Shown here: in pieces, positions 1 to 5,216 of the stretch
Position numbering within the stretch: position 1 is the stretch's first letter
Layout: every line of letters starts with the position of its first letter
Source of the DNA: JBEVEP01 sp040512755
GTDB lineage: Bacteria; Pseudomonadota; Alphaproteobacteria; Rhizobiales; Rhizobiaceae
Reading direction: 5' to 3'
Length of the DNA stretch: 16,301 nt
NCBI GenBank assembly: GCA_040512755.1
Contig: JBEVEP010000316.1
Location: 1 to 16,301, forward strand
Notes under the pieces: generated by a model
What the model was told of the DNA's origin: nothing
What the model saw: only the letters and a program-made list of their open reading frames with translations
The model's database searches: none
Translations under genes and position numbers: made by a program

Positions 1-160
1 GGGTGACAGGTTTTGTCATGGCCGCGAGGCCGGCGCTGATCAGGGCGACGAGGGCCTGGTTCTTCGAATCGTGCCTTGCCTCGTGCCGGTAGCTGGAAAT
101 GCGCTCAAACAGCTGCGGCGAGCATTTCACGCGCAGACTGATGTGCGGCGGCTTCGGCAT
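1..160 (-). CDS. Small ribbon-helix-helix-like DNA-binding protein, cut by the window edge
   Basis: Reading leftward from an ATG at 160, the frame stays open for 53 codons to the window edge, so the 3' end is missing. The product begins MPKPPHISLRVKCSPQLFER. A short strand (ISLRV) is followed by a helix with SPQLFERISSYRHEAR and a second helix with SKNQALVALISAGLAAM, the strand-helix-helix order of MetJ/Arc (RHH) repressors. Four CCGTAGAY octamers lie 58 to 118 nt upstream, the kind of spaced short repeats RHH dimers bind. A degenerate homologue lies at about 1336-1450. No good ribosome-binding site precedes the ATG. The gene is on the same strand as tRNA-Asn and downstream of it. The fold is inferred from sequence pattern only, and no specific target or named family is recognised. 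Confidence 0.65.
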   Translation of the reverse strand, partial: MPKPPHISLRVKCSPQLFERISSYRHEARHDSKNQALVALISAGLAAMTKPVT

Positions 161-217
161 AGCGCAAAATTGCCATATTCGCGGAAGGCGGGAAAGGACT
201 AGGACCAATCAGGCCGT

Positions 218-278
218 CCGTAGATGGACCCGTAGACGGCCGCCTAGCAAACCGCGATTCCGTAGATATGCCGTAGAT
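218..278. promoter_or_regulatory. Two pairs of CCGTAGAY octamers (candidate RHH operator)
   Basis: CCGTAGAT occurs at 218-225, CCGTAGAC at 230-237, CCGTAGAT at 260-267 and CCGTAGAT at 271-278, all in the same orientation. Starts within a pair are 12 and 11 nt apart, about one helical turn, and the two pairs are offset by 41-42 nt. The set sits between tRNA-Asn and the RHH-like gene that starts at 160. Tandem short direct repeats one turn apart are the usual operator form for RHH repressors, so autoregulation is a reasonable inference. The repeats are directly visible; the function is not shown. Confidence 0.55.
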
Positions 279-326
279 TTGCTGTTCTTCGCCTTTTTCG
301 GAAGTGCGCTAAGGCTTTGAAATTGT

Positions 327-401
327 TGGCTCCCCGGGCCGGATTCGAACCAGCGACCAACCGGTTAACAGCCGGTTGCTCTACCACTGAGCTACCGGGG
401 A
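327..401 (-). tRNA. tRNA-Asn (GTT)
   Basis: The minus strand folds as a full cloverleaf: acceptor TCCCCGG/CCGGGGA, D-arm stem GCTC/GAGC, anticodon stem ACCGG/CCGGT with loop CTGTTAA giving anticodon GTT, T-arm with the TTCGAAT loop, discriminator G and an encoded CCA (327-329). It is 75 nt with CCA. The 3' end faces left, toward the octamer repeats and RHH-like gene, which is the side where integrated elements usually sit. No second copy of its 3' end was seen in this window. Confidence 0.97.
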
Positions 402-594
402 ACATCTGGCGCTCGCGTGAACGAGGCTGCCTATAGCAAACCCGTTTCCGCTTTGCAAAGAAGCATTCGGTAAATTTTCGAGGCTTTTTTGCCGCGCTTG
501 CTCGCATTCGAGTGTCAACTGCATCATATGTCGGCAACCGCAGCGGAACCGTCTCCGGTTTCACGCTTTGATGAAGTGCCGAAATGGACCAGCA

Positions 595-870
595 ATGGAC
601 GATCAGCATCTAGGCGACTTGCCCCCGGAGCGGCGCAAGATTCATATTCTCGGCCGCGAAATTGCCATGCCGCGCTCGCGCATGCGTCGCGTATCGATTG
701 GCGCGGCATTGATTGTTTTCGGCATCTTCGGGTTTCTGCCGGTGCTGGGCTTTTGGATGATACCGCTGGGTCTGCTCATCCTCTCCCACGAGTTCCATCT
801 GTTCCGGCGGTTGCGGCGGCGGACCATCGTGTGGTGGGAAAGGCGCAAGCGCGCCAAACCGCGCAATTAG
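595..870 (+). CDS. Small PGPGW-type transmembrane protein
   Basis: The 91-residue product starts MDDQHLGDLPPERRKIHILG, a basic amphipathic N-terminus. One long hydrophobic stretch (about residues 32-65) follows, containing GFLPVLGFWMIPLGLLILSH, then a strongly basic tail (FRRLRRRTIVWWERRKR). The hydrophobic part resembles the PGPGW (PF09656) family of small inner-membrane proteins of unknown function, although the literal PGPGW motif reads LPVLGFW here. In-frame starts also exist at 568 (TTG) and 571; 595 was chosen because the charged MDDQ-like start gives a normal family length. No strong ribosome-binding site is visible for any of them. It sits alone between two tRNA genes. Confidence 0.75.
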   Translation: MDDQHLGDLPPERRKIHILGREIAMPRSRMRRVSIGAALIVFGIFGFLPVLGFWMIPLGLLILSHEFHLFRRLRRRTIVWWERRKRAKPRN

Positions 871-1048
871 AGCAATTCCAGGAAAAGCGTTGCCGGCCAC
901 GACAACATGTGGACGCAATAACGAGCCGCGGCGGCCGTTACCAAGCCCAACAACGAACCGTGGGGCAGCCGCAAAGAATCCGCGGGGCGCGCTTGACGCC
1001 AATTTTCCGGCAACCTATTGAAGCCGCGTAGAACGCCGAAAGCGTCGA

Positions 1049-1122
1049 GGCCTCGTGGCGGAGTGGTTACGCAGAGGACTGCAAATCCTTGCACCCCGGT
1101 TCGATTCCGGGCGAGGCCTCCA
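1049..1122 (+). tRNA. tRNA-Cys (GCA)
   Basis: The cloverleaf has acceptor GGCCTCG/CGAGGCC, anticodon stem GAGGA/TCCTT with loop CTGCAAA giving anticodon GCA, a T-arm with stem CCCGG/CCGGG, discriminator T and an encoded CCA at 1120-1122; 74 nt with CCA. Its 3' end opens onto a stretch of accessory DNA (octamer repeats, RHH remnant, direct repeats, transposase remnant). Confidence 0.97.
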
Positions 1123-1182
1123 AGCAATTTCATAAGCAAAACAAAAGACTTGACGGTTTGATCACGGGCCCGTTTCAAGGCC

Positions 1183-1274
1183 TCATGTCGCGTTCATGTC
1201 GCACTCAGCTACCATTGATTTCAAAGAGTTTTCAGCGACTACCTGCGGCTCCGCGCGACATGAACGCGACATGA
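1183..1274. repeat. Inverted pairs of GCGACATG octamers (candidate operator or recombination site)
   Basis: A perfect 20-bp inverted repeat has arms at 1183-1202 and 1255-1274, separated by 52 nt. Each arm holds two copies of one octamer 11 nt apart: CATGTCGC at 1184-1191 and 1195-1202, and GCGACATG at 1255-1262 and 1266-1273. On the right arm the unit is a clean tandem of CGCGACATGAA (1254-1275). The layout (paired octamers, one helical turn, about 62 nt before an RHH-like reading frame, just 3' of a tRNA) copies that at 218-278, but with another sequence. A role as operator is inferred. Confidence 0.55.
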
Positions 1275-1335
1275 AATCGTCGATTCTGCGCAAGAAAGGT
1301 GGTCAGATTGCCGCATCCACACCGATTCTGGCATA

Positions 1336-1496
1336 GTGCCGCCCCGTCCGAAGCGCGGCGCATCAGTTTTCCCGTGAACTGCTCGCCGCAGCTTTTCGAG
1401 TGCATCAGCGCCGACCGGCACCAGGCGCGGTACGTTCGAAGAACCAAGCAATTGGTGTCCTCTCGGCAAACCCCAAGCTGCGCCGATAACTCTTAA
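1336..1496 (+). pseudogene. Degenerate second copy of the RHH-like gene
   Basis: Translation in the frame of 1350-1450 gives RRISFPVNCSPQLFECIS followed by ADRHQARYVRRTKQLVSS. This aligns without gaps to the protein starting at 160 (HISLRVKCSPQLFERISSYR and onward), sharing the CSPQLFE core and the RH-ARH/RHQAR region. A GTG at 1336 followed by CCGCCCCGTCCGAAG matches the other copy's MPKPP start, but it is in a different frame and stops at 1375, so one indel near 1352 separates start and body. Homology ends near 1450 and the frame closes at 1496. An alternative in-frame GTG at 1299 would give a 65-residue protein. A decayed paralogue is the simplest reading. Confidence 0.5.
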
Positions 1497-1594
1497 TCAG
1501 CGGGTCCACAGCTTGATCCTGTGCACACCCACCAAATATTCAATAAAAACAAATAAATAGTTGTCTATCTAACCGAACCAAAACCTCTGGTTCC

Positions 1595-1633
1595 GAAATT
1601 TGGGTCCATTTTTGGGTCCACCCGGGAATGCTT
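1595..1633 (+). repeat. Left copy of an imperfect direct repeat (TTTGGGTCCA type)
   Basis: The segment contains TTTGGGTCCATTTTTGGGTC and continues into CACCCGGGAATGCT. A close copy in the same orientation is at 3557-3594, differing by a few substitutions and indels. The pair encloses the FAD oxidase gene and a transposase remnant. Inside the repeat TTTGGGTCC occurs twice 13 nt apart. About 80 nt just before it is unusually AT-rich. Confidence 0.6.
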
Positions 1634-1710
1634 AAAACTTCTCCGGTTCCAATTCCGTCATGACAAGTTACGCAAGTCGAAAGCAGCTCCTCGCCTGAGG
1701 GCAGCCTCGT

Positions 1711-3156
1711 CTAGGGTCCTACCATGATTTTTGTGAAGGCATTGTGAAATACACCCGCGGGGTCATGCGCGTCGCGAATCCCCCGAAACAGGCCCAGCTG
1801 CGGGTAAAGCGGTTTGATGTCCGCTTTCGCCAGTGGATTGAGCTTCCCCCAATGCGGTCGCGCCGAGTAGAGCCGAGCGAACGCCTTCGCCAGGATCGCG
1901 CACACAGCGTAATATGTCGCTCGCCGATGCTCTGGTTCGAATGTGAAGAAACTGATCGAGTATCGCTCACCGCCCTCGTTCATTGCGAGGTACGTTTCCT
2001 CGCCCAATACCCTTCGAAAGAAGATGAGATAGTGGTGCACGTACCTGCCCTGCTGGGCTTGATATTCCTGGAGGAGGCCGACGCTGGCGAGCGCCGCGGT
2101 GAGTTCCTTGCTCACCTCATCACTCATACCCGCGAAGAATGGAATCGCCTCCTGGATGAACTTAACCGCGTGCCCCAAATGAGCCTTCGGCACGAACAAT
2201 TCCATCTCGACATGCCGGAAAAGGTAGTGGTGGCGCGTGTGCAGCGTGAATATCGCCTCGCTAGGCCCGCTGACCGGCATAGAGCGCATTAGTCGCGGCA
2301 GCACATGCTTCCAGAACCCGACGACGGCGCCAGCGCCAAAGAGCCTAACCGTTTTGATGAGCGCGTGCAGGCCCCACTCCACTACCACGACGTCGTACGC
2401 ACGGCACCACCGCAAGCGTCGAAGTGCACGCAAATCGGGCTTAGTTGTGCGTCGGCGGTGATAAGCGTACCACCGCCATCCGTATGGGAAGAGCAGAAAC
2501 TGTTGCTGGGGCCACGCCGCCTCTTCGGCCAGGACAGACGCAAGCGAGTCATGCGCTCTCATCTCCTCTTCCATCCAGAATCGCGGTTCGACTTTTAACG
2601 TTAGCTCCAGGACAACCCCCATGCACCCGAGGCTGGCGCGCGCGGCGAGCAGCTCATTTCCGCCGGAAATTGTCTTGATGAAAGGGTCCCCTTTGGCGTC
2701 ATAACAGGCGAGCTTTACGGCCTGCACGAGGCTAGACAGACTTGCATGGCCGGTGCCATGAGTTGCGGTGGCAGTGGCCCCTGCGATGGTCTGTCGTGTG
2801 ATGGCGCCAAGAGTGGGCAAGTCAAACGCCGTCGGGCGGAGCACGGAAAGGACCTTCTCTAGCGTCGCACCCGCGCCGACGCGCGCAACGGGGCCAACAG
2901 GCCCATCCTCGACAGTGACATTCGAGAAGGATGCCAGGTTCAGCAGAACATCAGTCGCTTCGACAATCCCGCTCCACGAATGTCCTGAGCCCTGTACCCG
3001 GATTTGTCCCTCGCGGTGCCGGGACATGATGTCGAGTATCTCCTCCTCCGTGGGTGGCGCGTACCGGTAGTTCGGAACGTAGACGACGTTTTTCCCGAAA
3101 TTGTGCATGGGCTCAACTTCTTGATCCGCGGCCAAAGGCGCGAGCCATCGTACCAT
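1711..3156 (-). CDS. FAD-dependent oxidoreductase, sugar-1,4-lactone oxidase type
   Basis: The 481-residue product has the two-part architecture of the VAO/PCMH flavoprotein family. The N-terminal FAD-binding half shows GSGHSW (56-61), where H59 sits where aldonolactone and alditol oxidases attach FAD covalently, and ATATHGTGH (128-137). The C-terminal half carries HWGK (435-438), a hallmark of D-arabinono-1,4-lactone, L-gulonolactone and alditol oxidases, and ends DPAGVFHNAF (465-474). Such enzymes oxidise a sugar lactone or polyol with O2 or another acceptor; the substrate cannot be read from sequence. There is no signal peptide. Starts at 3156 and 3108 (MHNFGKNV) are both possible, neither with a clear ribosome-binding site. 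It stands alone, enclosed by direct repeats with an IS remnant at its 5' side, which suggests acquisition. Confidence 0.85.
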   Translation of the reverse strand: MVRWLAPLAADQEVEPMHNFGKNVVYVPNYRYAPPTEEEILDIMSRHREGQIRVQGSGHSWSGIVEATDVLLNLASFSNVTVEDGPVGPVARVGAGATLEKVLSVLRPTAFDLPTLGAITRQTIAGATATATHGTGHASLSSLVQAVKLACYDAKGDPFIKTISGGNELLAARASLGCMGVVLELTLKVEPRFWMEEEMRAHDSLASVLAEEAAWPQQQFLLFPYGWRWYAYHRRRTTKPDLRALRRLRWCRAYDVVVVEWGLHALIKTVRLFGAGAVVGFWKHVLPRLMRSMPVSGPSEAIFTLHTRHHYLFRHVEMELFVPKAHLGHAVKFIQEAIPFFAGMSDEVSKELTAALASVGLLQEYQAQQGRYVHHYLIFFRRVLGEETYLAMNEGGERYSISFFTFEPEHRRATYYAVCAILAKAFARLYSARPHWGKLNPLAKADIKPLYPQLGLFRGIRDAHDPAGVFHNAFTKIMVGP

Positions 3157-3242
3157 GGATCATCCCGGCTTCGCCGCCCTAGTTGAACGCGCATCTTCTG
3201 TGTCAGCTATCTATGCGGAAGCGGAATGCAGCACTGTTTCAG

Positions 3243-3480
3243 CCGCGGCTGCGGCATCTGAACCTCGCCTCGCTGGTTCTGCAAGCTCGGTCGAGAGGGC
3301 GACATCCTGGATCACTCGACCCTTCTCGAAGAACCGCCCGACCGATTCCGAGACAGCGACCTGCTGCGCGAGCTGTTCGAGACGACGATGCAGCGCTGCC
3401 TGGCAGAAGGGCTTGTCGCTGCCCGCGGTGTCGTTTGGATCGGTCACGACCGCCGGCTACGCGCCGCGCGGAGCAAATGA
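3243..3480 (+). pseudogene. Broken IS5/IS1182-type transposase fragment
   Basis: Joining frames gives RLRHLNLA then RWFCKLGREGDILDHST, then RFRDSDLLRELFETTMQRCL and AEGLVAARG, up to a TGA at 3478. This is the N-terminal DUF772-like region of IS5/IS1182-family transposases, typically HLNLAYRWFC, then DHSTFSKNR, then RFRDSDLLRELFE, then EGLVGGEG. A one-base shift near 3270 separates the first block from the rest. A pair of compensating indels has turned the FSKNR block into LLEEPP. The DDE catalytic core and both terminal inverted repeats are absent, so it cannot move on its own. Family recognition is from remembered motifs; the exact IS is unknown. Confidence 0.7.
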
Positions 3481-3556
3481 CCTCCCAACATTTCACGTTG
3501 TCCGTCGCGAACCGAGACCTCGGTCGAAATGGTTGATTGGTCTATTGGTGCTACTC

Positions 3557-3594
3557 TGAATTTGGGTCCATTTTTTGGGCCACACCGAGATGCT
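3557..3594 (+). repeat. Right copy of the TTTGGGTCCA direct repeat
   Basis: GAATTTGGGTCCATTTTTTG at 3558 onward continues as GGCCACACCGAGATGCT, matching 1595-1633 with an extra T in the T-run, a T-to-C change and small indels. It lies just past the transposase remnant and about 50 bp before the 3' end of the next gene, so the two copies bound a segment of about 1.96 kb. Confidence 0.6.
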
Positions 3595-3641
3595 CGGGCC
3601 GCCTGAAACAGTCAAGGTACAGCGCCAAATCGGCGATACGA

Positions 3642-4982
3642 TCACGGTGTGCCGCAGCTTGCCTCGAGCTTTTGCTCGGCGCTCAGGGCAATTGGGCCTG
3701 TGAGTTGAAGGGCGGCGAGCCGGCCGCGGATGAGGCGACAATTGGCGTCCGCTCCCTGAAATGCCTCGTCGGTCCAGAACCGCTTCGTCGCGCGCCAGTA
3801 GCCGATTTCATCAAAAAAGGAGACGCCGAAGTAGTAATCGGAGGGGACGGAGCTGAAGAAACTCTCGTCGGGCGCAAAGGAACCGTCCGGCTGCAAAGAG
3901 TGGTCCAAGGCCCAGCGCAGCATCTCACGCATCGCGTCTCGGGCGCGAGCGCGCTGCTCCTCGGTCATGTGCGGCCATCCGTAACGGAATATCTTCACGA
4001 CATCGTAGTTGTTGTGATTGTTTGAACTAAGCCCATAGCGCCACCCGTAGGGATAGGGCTCGTTTGCGATATTGAATGTCGTTTCAATGATCTGCGGCCA
4101 ATAGTGGACATCGCCCTGCAGGTAAGAGATCAGATGGAACGTGATGCTGAGGTCCGCGGTCCGGTAGAGACGGTTTCCGACACGGTACCATGCGCCCCAA
4201 TAGCCGGTGACCGGATCCTGCCACGCGTCCAGAAACTGACGAACGTCCGCCCGAATTTGGCCGATCCCGCCAGTGTCCCGATCGCGCAGCAAGCCCTCCA
4301 CCTGGTCCTCCAGGTACGTTTGCCAGTAGGCCTTGAACCCCAACTGCAGATAGCTGTCGCTCAGGCCGTTCAGTTCGGAGCGATGGTCGATCCCGTCCCG
4401 CGCGATATCCGAAACGAGAAGCGGCATCAGCAGGGCGAGCGCATCCTGCGTCGTGCGAATGTCCGGTAGGAGACTGATGGCGTAGTCGGGTGCAGTGTCC
4501 TTCTTGTGCAATTCCTGAAGTCTTAAAGTGGTCGCTTCGAGCTTCATGAACATCGGCTCAAAGCAAGCCCCCCAGCTCCCATCCACCGGCGACTGCCGCG
4601 CAACATAAGCTTGATTGTCATCACCGAGACTCGCTTCCAAGTCGCGAATGCGGCGCTCGATCGCTTGGAAATCGGCGGTGTAGATGGCACGCCACTTGGC
4701 TTCCAGAAAGATCTGGGTACTGCACTCGCGGCTGCGACCGGCATTCTGATCGTCGGCGAGTCGCTTACCTAGTGCGCGGATACGGCGCAGCGCCTGTTCC
4801 CGGCGCTCGAGCGTCCGCGGATCGTACTTCGTCCATTCTTGGGCAAGGAGGGCCTTGGCGTCCGAACCAATCAGCAGCACGCTTTGGTCGCGCAAACGAC
4901 GCACGGAGTCGGCAATGTCCGCATTAGCGGACGAGACGCCAAGCGCGAAACTCACCAATACGAAGAGAAATGGACTTCTCAT
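3642..4982 (-). CDS. Secreted protein of unknown function, possible alpha/alpha-toroid fold
   Basis: From the ATG at 4982 the product is 446 residues and starts with a Sec signal peptide (MRSPFLFVLVSFALG, likely cut after the SSANA at 17-21). An AAGAGG lies 7 nt before this ATG, which supports it over the longer frame starting at 5102. The first half (25-120) is charged and helical. The second half is rich in aromatics, with DPVTGYWGAW (256-265), YPYGWRYG (310-317), SNNHNNYDVV (320-329), RYGWPHMT (333-340) and LQPDGSF (363-369). This pattern of DP-x-TGYWG and DGSF helix-pair turns recalls terpenoid-cyclase/prenyltransferase-type toroids, but no catalytic set was recognised. Predicted site is the periplasm. 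It follows eutBC on the same strand after a 234-bp gap and may share its transcript. Confidence 0.7.
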   Translation of the reverse strand: MRSPFLFVLVSFALGVSSANADIADSVRRLRDQSVLLIGSDAKALLAQEWTKYDPRTLERREQALRRIRALGKRLADDQNAGRSRECSTQIFLEAKWRAIYTADFQAIERRIRDLEASLGDDNQAYVARQSPVDGSWGACFEPMFMKLEATTLRLQELHKKDTAPDYAISLLPDIRTTQDALALLMPLLVSDIARDGIDHRSELNGLSDSYLQLGFKAYWQTYLEDQVEGLLRDRDTGGIGQIRADVRQFLDAWQDPVTGYWGAWYRVGNRLYRTADLSITFHLISYLQGDVHYWPQIIETTFNIANEPYPYGWRYGLSSNNHNNYDVVKIFRYGWPHMTEEQRARARDAMREMLRWALDHSLQPDGSFAPDESFFSSVPSDYYFGVSFFDEIGYWRATKRFWTDEAFQGADANCRLIRGRLAALQLTGPIALSAEQKLEASCGTP

Positions 4983-5216
4983 CCGCGGCCTCTTGAATTC
5001 GTTGCGCACCCGGCCAAACGTCAGCCAATTGCCGCACCAGGTACCGCGACTGAGGCGACAGCCCCGTGCGCGGCCATCAGTCGTGCTACCCGGGAGCGGC
5101 AAAGGCTTGGTTCCTGCTACTGGAGTGTTTCCGGTCAGTTGCCTCGATGGTCGAAGCCATTGGCGCAGCCGGGTCAGGGTCTTCAGTAGGTGGCCATTCT
5201 TCGGCGCGGTCCGTTC

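Noticed and set aside
489..1031. 180-codon plus-strand frame overlapping the PGPGW-type gene
   Set aside because: Its translation is Arg/Ala/Gln-rich without any motif, while the overlapping 595-870 frame has a clear transmembrane pattern.
327..1122. Attachment-site duplications of the tRNA 3' ends
   Set aside because: I looked for second copies of the tRNA-Asn and tRNA-Cys 3' ends. Only a 7-nt partial match (AGGCCTC, 1176-1182) to tRNA-Cys was seen, which is too short to call an att site.
1183..1274. CRISPR-like array
   Set aside because: There are only four 8-bp units in inverted pairs with no spacer-sized intervals, which fits an operator-like array.
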